Of a stretch of 39,936 nt of DNA, positions 16,815 to 24,628 are shown piece by piece. Position 1 is the first letter of the stretch; each line of letters starts with the position of its first letter. The notes under the pieces are model-generated. The model saw only the letters and a list, made by a program, of their open reading frames with translations, did no database searches and was not told where the DNA came from. A program made the position numbers and the translations under genes. Source of the stretch: Clostridiales bacterium (GTDB taxonomy: Bacteria; Bacillota; Clostridia; Oscillospirales; Oscillospiraceae); NCBI GenBank assembly GCA_029268065.1, contig JAJUHC010000023.1:1-39936 (forward strand). Direction: 5' to 3'.

Positions 16815-16868
16815 CATGCTGGGAAAGCGGACTTAGCTCCGCTTTCCTCGGCATTTTTTATTTTTTTT
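16815..16868 (+). terminator. Terminator of livJ
   Basis: A GGAAAGCGGA/TCCGCTTTCC stem (6-base loop) inside a broader imperfect ATGC/GGCAT stem, followed by TTTTTTATTTTTTTT. Confidence 0.9.
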
Positions 16869-16916
16869 GAATTCTCCCTAAAATAGAGCTAAATTCTTCA
16901 TATTCTAAATTTTTTG

Positions 16917-16946
16917 TTGTTATGGCGCCCATGCTGCTGTTATAAT
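16917..16946 (+). promoter_or_regulatory. Promoter of livHMGF
   Basis: TTGTTA (16917-16922), 18-base spacer, TATAAT (16941-16946), after the livJ terminator and about 50 bases before livH. It suggests separate initiation of the permease/ATPase genes. Confidence 0.65.
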
Positions 16947-16997
16947 GTTTTAAGATTTACGCTTTACGTTTTACTTTCTACGAAAGGATTGAAAAAC

Positions 16998-17885
16998 ATG
17001 TCCGTCTTTTCAACCATAGTCAGCCAGATATTCAACGGGCTTCAGTCTGGCTCTGTCTACGCCCTGGTTGCACTGGGATACAGCATGGTGTACGGCATAA
17101 TCATGCTTTTAAACTTCGCCCACGGCGATATTATAATGGTCGGAGCTTACATAGTCTGGATTTTGATGAGCTTTCTTGCCCTTCCCCCTGCGATTGGGGC
17201 TGTCGCTGCCGTAGCAGGCTGCACTCTTCTGGGGGTGGCGATAGAAAAGGTCGCCTACGCACCCTTGAGAAAATCGCCGCGTCTGTCCCTGCTTATCACC
17301 GCCATCGGAGTTTCCTTTTTCCTGGAAAACGCAGCCCAGCTCGTTATGGGTGCCGGATCGAAGCCCATGCCGACGATAATTAAGGGAACGAATATCGAGA
17401 TTGGAAGCGCGCACATAAGCTTTGTATCCGTCGTCACGATCATAGTTTCCGTCATTACCATGCTGCTTTTAACGCTTCTCGTTCAAAAGACAAAGATGGG
17501 CAAGGCCATGCGTGCCGTATCCGAGGACATGGACTCGGCGAGGCTTATGGGCATAAACATCAACCGCACGATTTCATTTACCTTCGCCGTCGGTTCTGCC
17601 CTTGCCGGAATCGCCGCCGTGCTTTACAGCTGTGCCTATCCCCAGGCTTCGCCGACAATGGGTTCAATGCTCGGACTTAAAGCCTTTGTTGCGGCGGTGC
17701 TGGGCGGAATCGGCTCCATACCCGGAGCTATGATCGGCGGTTTTGCGATCGGATTGCTTGAGGCGCTTGTCTCCGCCGCCGGGCTTTCGGTCTGGAAGGA
17801 CGGCGTAGTCTTCGGGATACTAATAATCGTGCTCATCGTGAAACCGACAGGCATCATGGGCAGAAAAATGAATGAAAAGGTATAA
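16998..17885 (+). CDS. livH: Branched-chain amino acid ABC permease LivH
   Basis: 295 residues, about eight membrane helices. The N-terminus (QIFNGLQSGSVYALVALGYSMVYGIIMLLNFAHGDIIMVGAY) and C-terminal GLKAFVAAVLGGIGSIPGAMIGGFAIGLLEAL are hallmark LivH sequences; the EAA-like loop that meets the ATPase is in the last third. It forms the membrane channel with LivM. ATG 16998 has GAAAGGA 9 bases upstream; an upstream in-frame reading from 16914 is Cys-rich and overlaps the promoter, so it was rejected. Confidence 0.95.
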   Translation: MSVFSTIVSQIFNGLQSGSVYALVALGYSMVYGIIMLLNFAHGDIIMVGAYIVWILMSFLALPPAIGAVAAVAGCTLLGVAIEKVAYAPLRKSPRLSLLITAIGVSFFLENAAQLVMGAGSKPMPTIIKGTNIEIGSAHISFVSVVTIIVSVITMLLLTLLVQKTKMGKAMRAVSEDMDSARLMGININRTISFTFAVGSALAGIAAVLYSCAYPQASPTMGSMLGLKAFVAAVLGGIGSIPGAMIGGFAIGLLEALVSAAGLSVWKDGVVFGILIIVLIVKPTGIMGRKMNEKV

Positions 17886-17899
17886 GGAGAGAAGCCTGA

Positions 17900-18925
17900 A
17901 TGGTTAAGAACAAAAAGGGTATTCCAAGGCTTCTGGCCTACGCGATAAACGCCTTGCTGTTTTTTGTTTTTCTTGGTATATTGAATTCGCTGATAGCTTC
18001 TGGGATCTTTTCAAGCTACTATGTAAAAATCCTTATGCTTATCGCGATAAACATAATTCTTGCGGTTTCTCTTAACCTTGCGACCGGCTTCCTCGGCCAG
18101 CTTCCGCTGGGCCACGCTGGTTTCATGGCCGTAGGGGCTTACGCATCCGCCATATTCATGAAAGCGACGCCTCTTCCGAACTTTGTGGCTTTCCCGATAG
18201 GCCTGATACTGGGCGGTTTGGTCGCCGCCGTCTTTGGCTTTATAATCGGAATTCCGGCCCTGAGGTTAAGAGGCGATTACCTTGCGATCATCACCCTCGG
18301 TTTCGGTGAAATAATAAGGGTCGTGCTGCTGAATATAGACAGCGTCCTCGGCTTCAATTTTACCTACGGAGCCTCCAGCCTTAAAAATATTCCCAAAACT
18401 ACAACCGTTACCAACGCCTTCATATGCGTTTCCATCGTATTGATTATAATACATACCACCATAAAGTCAAAGCACGGAAGGGCCGTGCTGTCCATCCGCG
18501 AAAACGAAATAGCGGCGGAGTCCTGCGGTGTAAATACAACCTATTACAAGACAATGGCCTTTGTCATGTCGGCCTTCTTCGCCGGCATGGCCGGCTCTCT
18601 CTATGCGGGCTATGTGGGCATTCTGAACCCCTCCGGCTTCGCTTTTATGAAGTCTATCGAGATACTGGTTATGGTGGTGCTGGGCGGTATGGGCTCCATG
18701 ATCGGCTCCGTAATCTCGGCGACCGCTCTCACGGTGCTGCCGGAGCTTCTCCGTTCCTTCTCGGAATACAGAATGGTCGCCTATTCCCTGCTCCTGATCA
18801 TAGTTATGATCTTTAAGCCTTCGGGCCTTATGGGAACCTATGACTTCTCGCTTTCCAGGATTATCGGAAAGTGCGGAGATAAAATATCGTCGCATTTGCG
18901 CAAGGGAAAAGAGGGTAGGCGCTAA
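17900..18925 (+). CDS. livM: Branched-chain amino acid ABC permease LivM
   Basis: 341 residues, about nine or ten membrane helices. Typical LivM motifs are NLATGFLGQLPLGHAGFMAVGAYASAI, GIPALRLRGDYLAIITLGFGEIIR, KSKHGRAVLSIRENEIAAESCGVNTTYYK and LGGMGSMIGSVISA. It pairs with LivH. The ATG follows AGGAGA by 8 bases, 14 bases after livH, and its stop overlaps the livG start (TAATG). Confidence 0.95.
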   Translation: MVKNKKGIPRLLAYAINALLFFVFLGILNSLIASGIFSSYYVKILMLIAINIILAVSLNLATGFLGQLPLGHAGFMAVGAYASAIFMKATPLPNFVAFPIGLILGGLVAAVFGFIIGIPALRLRGDYLAIITLGFGEIIRVVLLNIDSVLGFNFTYGASSLKNIPKTTTVTNAFICVSIVLIIIHTTIKSKHGRAVLSIRENEIAAESCGVNTTYYKTMAFVMSAFFAGMAGSLYAGYVGILNPSGFAFMKSIEILVMVVLGGMGSMIGSVISATALTVLPELLRSFSEYRMVAYSLLLIIVMIFKPSGLMGTYDFSLSRIIGKCGDKISSHLRKGKEGRR

Positions 18926-19749
18926 TGAAGGATATAAATCAGGCGATAATACCCGAACGGGATAAGGACAAGACTCCGGCGATAGAGTGCATAGGACTCG
19001 GCATAGATTTTGGCGGCCTCACCGCAGTCGATAACTTCAATTTTACACTCGGCCGCACCGAGATTGCGGGCCTGATAGGCCCTAACGGCGCCGGAAAGAC
19101 CACGGTCTTCAATCTCCTTACAAAGGTTTACCAGCCTACGCGGGGGAAAATGCTCCTGCTTGGCAAGGACACCAAGGATCTTACGATTGCGCAGGCGAAC
19201 AGGGCCGGAATCGCACGCACCTTCCAGAACATCCGCCTTTTTAAGGACCTGAGCGTCATGGATAATGTTCTGATAGGACTGCATAACGAAATACGTTACA
19301 GCCTTGCCGAGGCGATTATAAGACTGCCTAGCTTTTGGAGGGCGGAAAAGGTCGCGCGCGAGCGCGCTCTCGACCTGCTTTCGATTTTCGACATGGCCGA
19401 CATGGCGGAAAAGCAGGCGGGCAGCCTTCCCTACGGCGCGCAGAGAAGGCTTGAAATCGTTCGTGCGCTCGCGACCAATCCCACTCTCCTGCTCCTTGAC
19501 GAGCCGGCCGCGGGAATGAACCCGTCGGAAACCGGAGAGCTGATGGAGAATATAAGAAAGATACGCGATATGTTCCAGATTTCGATACTCCTAATCGAAC
19601 ACGATATGAATCTTGTAATGGGCATCTGCGAGGGTATCGCCGTTTTGAACTACGGCAGGATCATAGCGAAAGGAACTCCCGATGAGATAAAGTCCGACCC
19701 GAACGTCATTGAGGCTTATCTCGGGAAAAAGGGTAACGCAAATGCTTGA
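18925..19749 (+). CDS. livG: Branched-chain amino acid ABC transporter ATPase LivG
   Basis: 274 residues. Walker A GPNGAGKTT (about 52-60), Q-loop in ARTFQNIRLF, a signature region that reads LPYGAQRRLE (the LivG variant of LSGGQ), Walker B LLLLDEPAAGMNP and the H-switch LLIEHDMNLV. A divergent N-terminal extension of about 22 residues precedes the first beta-strand. It works as a heterodimer with LivF to power uptake. The start overlaps the livM stop by one base. Confidence 0.95.
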   Translation: MKDINQAIIPERDKDKTPAIECIGLGIDFGGLTAVDNFNFTLGRTEIAGLIGPNGAGKTTVFNLLTKVYQPTRGKMLLLGKDTKDLTIAQANRAGIARTFQNIRLFKDLSVMDNVLIGLHNEIRYSLAEAIIRLPSFWRAEKVARERALDLLSIFDMADMAEKQAGSLPYGAQRRLEIVRALATNPTLLLLDEPAAGMNPSETGELMENIRKIRDMFQISILLIEHDMNLVMGICEGIAVLNYGRIIAKGTPDEIKSDPNVIEAYLGKKGNANA

Positions 19750-20440
19750 AGTCAATAGTATAAATGTTTATTACGGTCCTATCCACGCCATAAAGGATCT
19801 TTCCTTTGAGGTAAAGTCCGGCGAGATAGTCGCCCTTATCGGGGCTAACGGCGCGGGGAAATCGACCGTCCTCAAAACCATGTCTGGGCTTTTAAGATCC
19901 AAGACCGGAAGCATTGTTTTCGACGGCAAGGACATAAAGAAAACCGAGGCGCACAGGATAGTAAGGGACGGCCTCGCTCAGGTACCCGAGGGGCGCAGGA
20001 TCTTCCTGCAGATGACCGTGCTTGAAAACCTCGAAATGGGCGCTTATACTCAAAAAACGGTTTCAGACGCGGAGCTTGAGAATATCTTCAAGCTTTTCCC
20101 CAGGCTGAAGGAAAGGAGCAAGCAGATTGCCGGCACTCTCTCCGGCGGTGAGCAGCAGATGCTTGCTATGGGTCGCGCTCTGATGAGCAAGCCCAAGCTT
20201 CTCATGCTTGACGAGCCCTCCATGGGTCTTGCCCCGTTGATTGTCGAGCAGATTTTTGAGATTATCGAGTCGTTAAACCGCGCCGGAACAACAATACTGC
20301 TTGTTGAGCAGAACGCGGGAAAAGCCCTCGAAATCGCGAACAGAGCCTATGTACTTGAAACCGGCGAAATAACCCTTTCAGGAACGGGAGAAGAACTCTC
20401 GCAGAGCGACGAGGTAAGAAAAGCCTACCTCGGAGGCTAG
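19742..20440 (+). CDS. livF: Branched-chain amino acid ABC transporter ATPase LivF
   Basis: 232 residues. Walker A GANGAGKST, Q-loop LAQVPEGRRIF, signature LSGGEQQMLAMGRAL, Walker B LLMLDEPSMGLAP and H-switch residue replaced in LLVEQNAG, the usual Gln variant of LivF. The ATG at 19742 overlaps the livG end by 8 bases. It is the last gene of the operon and leads directly into the hairpin array. Confidence 0.95.
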   Translation: MLEVNSINVYYGPIHAIKDLSFEVKSGEIVALIGANGAGKSTVLKTMSGLLRSKTGSIVFDGKDIKKTEAHRIVRDGLAQVPEGRRIFLQMTVLENLEMGAYTQKTVSDAELENIFKLFPRLKERSKQIAGTLSGGEQQMLAMGRALMSKPKLLMLDEPSMGLAPLIVEQIFEIIESLNRAGTTILLVEQNAGKALEIANRAYVLETGEITLSGTGEELSQSDEVRKAYLGG

Positions 20441-20442
20441 AG

Positions 20443-20497
20443 ATCATTTTTAAATTCATGTTTGTCTACAAGCTCGGCCGGCCCTTTTGGGCCGGCC
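20443..20497. repeat. 55-bp direct repeat, left copy
   Basis: Starts ATCATTTTTAAATTCATG and ends with a perfect hairpin CGGCCGGCCC-TTTT-GGGCCGGCCG (20475-20498). It matches 20657-20711 at 54 of 55 positions; the one difference is G at 20460 versus A at 20674. Unlike the right copy, no T-run follows this stem. Confidence 0.9.
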
Positions 20498-20500
20498 GTG

Positions 20501-20600
20501 GCGTGTCGAAAAAGTGTTTCGACACGCTTCAAGGGGGTATCCAATACCCCCTTGATACGCGGCTGAAGCCGCGATACCCCCGGTCGCGCACAATTGCGCG
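20501..20600. repeat. Four consecutive perfect hairpins
   Basis: In order: an 11-bp stem GCGTGTCGAAA/TTTCGACACGC (20501-20527, 5-base loop); a 12-bp stem TCAAGGGGGTAT/ATACCCCCTTGA (20529-20555, 3-base loop); a 7-bp stem CGCGGCT/AGCCGCG (20558-20573); a 6-bp stem CGCGCA/TGCGCG (20585-20600). GGGGGTATC can pair alternatively with GATACCCCC at 20573-20581. No plausible protein is encoded. Confidence 0.85.
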
Positions 20601-20609
20601 GGATAACGT

Positions 20610-20649
20610 ATTTTTCCGGCGTACACGCCGCCGGAAAAATGTTTTTTTG
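20610..20649 (+). terminator. Terminator-like hairpin inside the array
   Basis: ATTTTTCCGGC (20610-20620) / GCCGGAAAAAT (20630-20640), then GTTTTTTTG. An alternative inner stem GGCG/CGCC competes with it. Confidence 0.7.
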
Positions 20650-20656
20650 ATGTTAT

Positions 20657-20711
20657 ATCATTTTTAAATTCATATTTGTCTACAAGCTCGGCCGGCCCTT
20701 TTGGGCCGGCC
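20657..20711. repeat. 55-bp direct repeat, right copy
   Basis: Second copy of the repeat at 20443-20497, 214 bases downstream, differing at one base. Confidence 0.9.
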
Positions 20712-20716
20712 TTTTC
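20690..20716 (+). terminator. Terminator at the end of the livF hairpin array
   Basis: GGCCGGCCC-TTTT-GGGCCGGCC followed by TTTTC; probably the ancestral livF terminator. The remaining 20717-20797 shows no gene. Confidence 0.75.
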
Positions 20717-20797
20717 ACGTAAAGTTATAAGATTACTTTGCCTCGCGGCTGCGGGCCTGAACCGCGGCAGTGTAAAGGGACTGTTCAGCCCTGATTT

Positions 20798-21679
20798 TTA
20801 CCCTGATACTTCTTTGATGAACGGAAGCGGTCTGTAACAGCTTTTCCCAAAATCCTTCGTCCTGCTCGTCCCGTCCGGATAAGTCAGGGTTATCCATGAT
20901 CTGATTTCTCCGCCGTCCATTCCCTCGTGAACGATTTTTTCCGTGCCGGGAGGAAGTAAGGCATTCTTTTTGAGGAGCGTAGGTGCTTTTTCCACTTTTA
21001 GCACCTCATGGCTCCATTTGATCTCCGGAGGGGCGGTTTTGCCGTAAAACGCTATGAACAGCTCGTTTCCGATGCCTCGGGCCATAATCAGGACCCTTCC
21101 CCCCGTATTGTTTCTGAACCTGAAATCCTTTGCTCCGTAGCTCACCGTAGCGTCCTGCCCGTAAGGCACATAGGGCACGGGCATGCTGTGCGTATGCCTT
21201 TCTGCTATTTCGAGGTCGGACAAAACCGCGACGTTGAAAAGAGTGGACGAAACCTTGCACACTCCCCCGCCTATGGTTTTGGCCAGCGTCGTTCCGTGGT
21301 ATGTCGGGCCTTCGCTGAAGCCCCTTTCAGTCGTGTACGGCCCGGCCTTCCTGTTCTGAGAAAATAGCTCTCCCGGCTCAAGAACTGTGCCGGAAACATA
21401 GCTTGCCGCGAGATGCACGTTGTGCTCCTCGCCGGGCAGCGGATCATGAAGCACGGTTCTGTACGCACCCAGCAAAACCGGGCAGCCGTTTTGCTCCTTC
21501 GCAGCCAGAAAATCCTCTTCCTTGTCCCACGGCAGCTCACTTACGGGTCCGGAGAGGAGGCTCTCCCTCATAAACGGGTCAAGTCCCGCATCCACGGCTT
21601 CAGCCGCGGCGGGTATATAAACGACCGCCGAAAAGCAGACGGACATGCATAAAAATAAGGTTAACAACTTCTTTTTCAA
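20798..21679 (-). CDS. VanW-family exported protein
   Basis: 293 residues from a TTG at 21679. A signal peptide (KKKLLTLFLCMSVCFSAVVYIPAAAEA) is followed by the VanW domain (PF04294): LGAYRTVL, VHLAASYVSGTVLEPGELFSQNRKAGPYTTERGFSEGPTY, TIGGGVCKVSSTLFNVAVLSDLEIAERHTHSMPVPYVPYGQDATVSYGAKDFRFRN. VanW proteins are surface proteins of unknown activity, often near glycopeptide resistance or wall genes; the domain holds a conserved GGGxCQxS-type motif, here GGGVCKVSS. The TTG is chosen because CGGGAG lies 8 bases before it; longer in-frame readings upstream have no ribosome site. A single-copy gene here, with no van cluster. Confidence 0.88.
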   Translation of the reverse strand: MKKKLLTLFLCMSVCFSAVVYIPAAAEAVDAGLDPFMRESLLSGPVSELPWDKEEDFLAAKEQNGCPVLLGAYRTVLHDPLPGEEHNVHLAASYVSGTVLEPGELFSQNRKAGPYTTERGFSEGPTYHGTTLAKTIGGGVCKVSSTLFNVAVLSDLEIAERHTHSMPVPYVPYGQDATVSYGAKDFRFRNNTGGRVLIMARGIGNELFIAFYGKTAPPEIKWSHEVLKVEKAPTLLKKNALLPPGTEKIVHEGMDGGEIRSWITLTYPDGTSRTKDFGKSCYRPLPFIKEVSG

Positions 21680-21784
21680 ATTCCGCACTCCCGTTTTCTT
21701 TTTTCTTATTGTCTCCCGTCCCCAAAAATAAATTCTAAACACGGGCGTTTGGACATAGAAATAAGGAGAAAAGGGGTCAAGCTT

Positions 21785-22198
21785 ATGTTTTATATTCTAG
21801 CTCTCATCGGTATGGTCTGCTGGGGCATAGCGCCTATTTTCGCAAAGGTCGGCCTTCGGGGCTTAAGCCCCGTCGTGGGCTTGTCCGTCAGGACCTTTTT
21901 TACCGCAGCGGTACTGCTCGTCTGGCTTTTTATTGCCGGATATCTCCCGGAGCTGAAGTCAGTATCCCCAAAAACGCTGCTGTTTCTGATTTTTGAAGCG
22001 GTTTTTGCGATGCTCATTGGCGATCTAGCTTATTTTTCGGCGCTGAAGCACGGTTCCGCCTCAATCGTAATGCTGATTATGGCCTGCTCCCCCTTGGTAA
22101 CCATACTGTGCTCGGTTATTCTTCTTAACGAGAGGCTGACCATAACAAATATTATCGGCGGCTGCCTCGCCGTAATCGGTCTGATTTTAATCATTTAG
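21785..22198 (+). CDS. Half-size EamA (DMT) transporter
   Basis: 137 residues with about five membrane helices: one EamA domain (PF00892) rather than the usual two. FYILALIGMVCWGIAPIFAKVGLRGLSP is the first helix pair and ends in SASIVMLIMACSPLVTILCSVILLNERLTITNIIGGCLAVIGLILII, the classic EamA C-terminus. Such single-domain proteins work as homodimers or pairs, like the EmrE-type drug/metabolite exporters; substrate unknown. ATG 21785 with AAGGGG 9 bases upstream. Divergent from the VanW gene. Confidence 0.88.
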   Translation: MFYILALIGMVCWGIAPIFAKVGLRGLSPVVGLSVRTFFTAAVLLVWLFIAGYLPELKSVSPKTLLFLIFEAVFAMLIGDLAYFSALKHGSASIVMLIMACSPLVTILCSVILLNERLTITNIIGGCLAVIGLILII

Positions 22199-22220
22199 CA
22201 AACCGAATTTGCAGCGCTGA

Positions 22221-22268
22221 ACTTTGGGAGAAGCCCGCGGCCGACCGCGGGCTTCTCCCAAAGTATTT
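22221..22268 (+). terminator. Terminator with a perfect 20-bp stem
   Basis: ACTTTGGGAGAAGCCCGCGG (22221-22240), loop CCGA, exact complement at 22245-22264, then ATTTTG. It closes the EamA gene; the stem is about twice the usual length for a terminator. Confidence 0.7.
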
Positions 22269-22331
22269 TGCCGGAGATCAATCCTCTTGTTCCAAACGCT
22301 ATGGCTTAACGGAAAATTCAAAAAAAATCTA

Positions 22332-22360
22332 TTGACACGACTATTTGAATGCGTTATTAT
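22332..22360 (+). promoter_or_regulatory. Sigma-A promoter of the marR-exporter operon
   Basis: Perfect TTGACA (22332-22337), 17-base spacer, TATTAT (22355-22360). Expected start of transcription near 22367. Confidence 0.88.
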
Positions 22361-22373
22361 GCAATATATTAAC

Positions 22374-22390
22374 CGCTTAATTATTAAGCG
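22374..22390. promoter_or_regulatory. Candidate MarR operator, perfect 17-bp palindrome
   Basis: CGCTTAATTATTAAGCG: 8-bp half-sites around a central base, within the first 25 bases of the transcript and just before the AGGAGG ribosome site. MarR dimers bind palindromes of this size, so autorepression is the likely role (inference). Confidence 0.7.
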
Positions 22391-22412
22391 CTTATCTGAA
22401 AGGAGGGGTTTT

Positions 22413-22904
22413 GTGCAAATATCCTTAACGGATCTCGGAAAGAGCATTGACCGTGTTGCCATGATGAGGCGCGTATCCATGGGGCGCGTGTTCGGATCGA
22501 GAGGGCTGCATTTTGGCCAGCTCCGAATTCTCGAGCACATCATAAACAACGAGGGCTGCACGCAAAACGACATAGCGGAGAAGCTTGACGTTTCTCCGGC
22601 TTCGATAGCTCTGTCCACGAAACGTCTTCAAAAAGCCGGGATGCTGAAAAAGAGCGAGGACAACGAAAACAGGCGATGCAACATCCTCACGGTCACGGAA
22701 AAGGGGATGGAAACCCTGGAATGCTGCCGCCGGGATCTCGACCTTTTTGACGAAAAGATATTCGATGGCATAAACGAGGATGAACGCATATTTTTGTATG
22801 ATATTCTGGAGCGTATTATTAAAAACTTTTCCTTTGAAAACGACGATTTTTCCAGTCTTATACAGGAACTGCACAAGCAAAAGAAGGGAAGAAGAAAATG
22901 TTAA
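22413..22904 (+). CDS. MarR-family transcriptional regulator
   Basis: 163 residues from GTG at 22413, 6 bases after AGGAGG. The winged helix-turn-helix runs about residues 35-105: FGQLRILEHIINNEGCTQNDIAEKLDVSPASIALSTKRLQKAGMLKKSEDNENRRCNILTVTEKG, with the MarR DxRxx wing (here DNENRRCN). Flanking helices form the dimer interface. It overlaps the first exporter gene by 7 bases, so regulator and exporter are co-expressed; this arrangement usually means a ligand-relieved repressor of the exporter. A long in-frame upstream extension passes through the terminator hairpin and was rejected. Confidence 0.92.
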   Translation: MQISLTDLGKSIDRVAMMRRVSMGRVFGSRGLHFGQLRILEHIINNEGCTQNDIAEKLDVSPASIALSTKRLQKAGMLKKSEDNENRRCNILTVTEKGMETLECCRRDLDLFDEKIFDGINEDERIFLYDILERIIKNFSFENDDFSSLIQELHKQKKGRRKC

Positions 22905-24628
22905 AAAAGCTGCTCCCTTGTTTGGGGAAATACAAAATCTACGCGATACTTGCGCCTTTTTCGGTAATCATGGAGGTTGCGCTCGACGTGCTGATACCTC
23001 TTGTCATGGCAAAAATCATAAATGTCGGGATAAACGGCGGAGGAGGCCTGCCCTACATAATAAGACAGGGCCTGATCATGATATTGCTTGCGTGCCTCGC
23101 CATGGCTTTCGGGGCCATATCCGGCAGATTCACGGCTCTCGCCTCGACCGGGTTTGCGAGCGGTTTGCGGACGAAGATATTCAATAAGATACAGGACTTC
23201 TCATTCGCAAATATTGACAAGTTCAGTACCGCATCGCTCATTACAAGGCTCACCACCGACATCACCTCCGCGCAGATGGCGGCCATGACCGTTCTTCGCA
23301 TAGCGGTCCGCGCTCCCGCCCTGCTGATACTCACCTCCGCGATGGCCGTCAGAATAAACGCGTCGCTTTCGGTGGTATTCCTGGTGGCGGTGCCTATCCT
23401 GGCCTTGGTTCTTGCTTTTATAATAATTAAGGCCTTTCCGCGTTTCCTCGTTATGCTCGGCAAGACCGACAAAATGAACTCCGATCTTCAAGAAAACCTC
23501 ATCGCTATCAGGGTAGTAAAGTCCTTTGTAAGGCGCGACTACGAAAACGAGAAGTTTGAATTCTCTGCGACCGAGCTTCAGGACGCCCAAAGGAGGGCGG
23601 AAAAGCTCCTGATTCTGAACATGCCCTGCATGCAGCTTGCAATGTATACCTGCATGATAGCCGTCTCCTGGCTGGGCGGAAAGCAGATTGTTTCCGGAAA
23701 TATGCTCACCGGAGACCTTATGTCCTTCATAAGCTATACCTCTCAGATACTCATGTCGCTTATGATGATCTCCATGTCCTTCGTTATGCTCGTCATGTCC
23801 AAGGCATCCCTGACCCGTATTTCTGAGGTGCTGGACGAAATCCCCGACATAAACGACGATGAAGCAGACCCGGAACTGCTCCCCCAGGACGGCTCCATCG
23901 TCTTTGAGAACGTTTCCTTCAGCTACGCGAAGGACGGAAATAACCTGACGCTTGAAAACATCAGTCTCGCAATTAAAAGCGGCGAAACTGTGGGCATCAT
24001 CGGCGGCACGGGCTCCGCAAAGACAACGCTTGTGCAGCTTATTCCAAGACTTTACGACGTATACTCGGGCAGGCTTATTGTAGGCGGGCACGACGTAAAA
24101 AAATACAAGCTGAAAACCCTTAGGGACGCGGTGGCCATGGTTCTGCAAAAGAACGAGCTTTTCTCGGGCACAATCCGCGACAATCTTCGCTGGGGCGACA
24201 AGGACGCCTCCGAAGATGAAATAGTCGAGGCCTGCAAGGTTGCAGCGGCCCACGGATTTGTGTCCTCCTTCCCCAACGGATACGATACGGACCTCGGGCA
24301 GGGCGGCGTTAACGTGTCCGGCGGCCAGAAGCAGCGCCTCTGCATAGCGCGAGCGCTGCTGAAAAGCCCCAAGATACTTATACTTGACGACAGCACCAGC
24401 GCGGTGGACACCGCGACCGATCAGTCGATACGCCAGGCTCTGCGCGGCAGCCACAGGGACGTCACAAAGATCATTATCGCTCAGCGCATCGCCTCCGTAA
24501 TAGACGCCGACAAAATTATAGTTCTGGAGGACGGCAAGATCGACGCCGTCGGCACTCACGAGGAACTGCTCAATACCAATCGCATATATAAAGAGGTCTA
24601 TGAATCTCAGCAGAAGGGGGTCGCGTAA
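22898..24628 (+). CDS. ABC exporter half-transporter, degenerate-site subunit
   Basis: 576 residues: ABC_membrane domain with six helices (about 1-310) and a nucleotide-binding domain (about 330-576). Walker A reads GGTGSAKTT (about 367-375; Ala replaces the usual Gly before Lys). The signature VSGGQKQR is canonical. Walker B is ILILDDSTSAVD, with Asp in place of the catalytic Glu, and the H-loop His is replaced: IIAQRIAS. These are the changes expected in the degenerate-site half of heterodimeric exporters such as TM287/288. It pairs with the following gene, whose ATG directly follows its stop. Likely a multidrug or peptide/lipid exporter; substrate unknown. Ribosome site AGAAGGGAAG. Confidence 0.92.
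   Translation: MLKKLLPCLGKYKIYAILAPFSVIMEVALDVLIPLVMAKIINVGINGGGGLPYIIRQGLIMILLACLAMAFGAISGRFTALASTGFASGLRTKIFNKIQDFSFANIDKFSTASLITRLTTDITSAQMAAMTVLRIAVRAPALLILTSAMAVRINASLSVVFLVAVPILALVLAFIIIKAFPRFLVMLGKTDKMNSDLQENLIAIRVVKSFVRRDYENEKFEFSATELQDAQRRAEKLLILNMPCMQLAMYTCMIAVSWLGGKQIVSGNMLTGDLMSFISYTSQILMSLMMISMSFVMLVMSKASLTRISEVLDEIPDINDDEADPELLPQDGSIVFENVSFSYAKDGNNLTLENISLAIKSGETVGIIGGTGSAKTTLVQLIPRLYDVYSGRLIVGGHDVKKYKLKTLRDAVAMVLQKNELFSGTIRDNLRWGDKDASEDEIVEACKVAAAHGFVSSFPNGYDTDLGQGGVNVSGGQKQRLCIARALLKSPKILILDDSTSAVDTATDQSIRQALRGSHRDVTKIIIAQRIASVIDADKIIVLEDGKIDAVGTHEELLNTNRIYKEVYESQQKGVA

Noticed and set aside
20458-20667. 69-codon open frame within the hairpin array
   Set aside because: Its sequence is entirely made of inverted repeats and is Arg-rich; no ribosome site.
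20443-20716. CRISPR array
   Set aside because: Only two copies of one repeat, 214 bases apart, with different palindromes between; no regular spacers and no cas genes.
23201-24559. 452-codon open frame opposite the first ABC exporter gene
   Set aside because: Antisense shadow; no ribosome site or recognisable domain.
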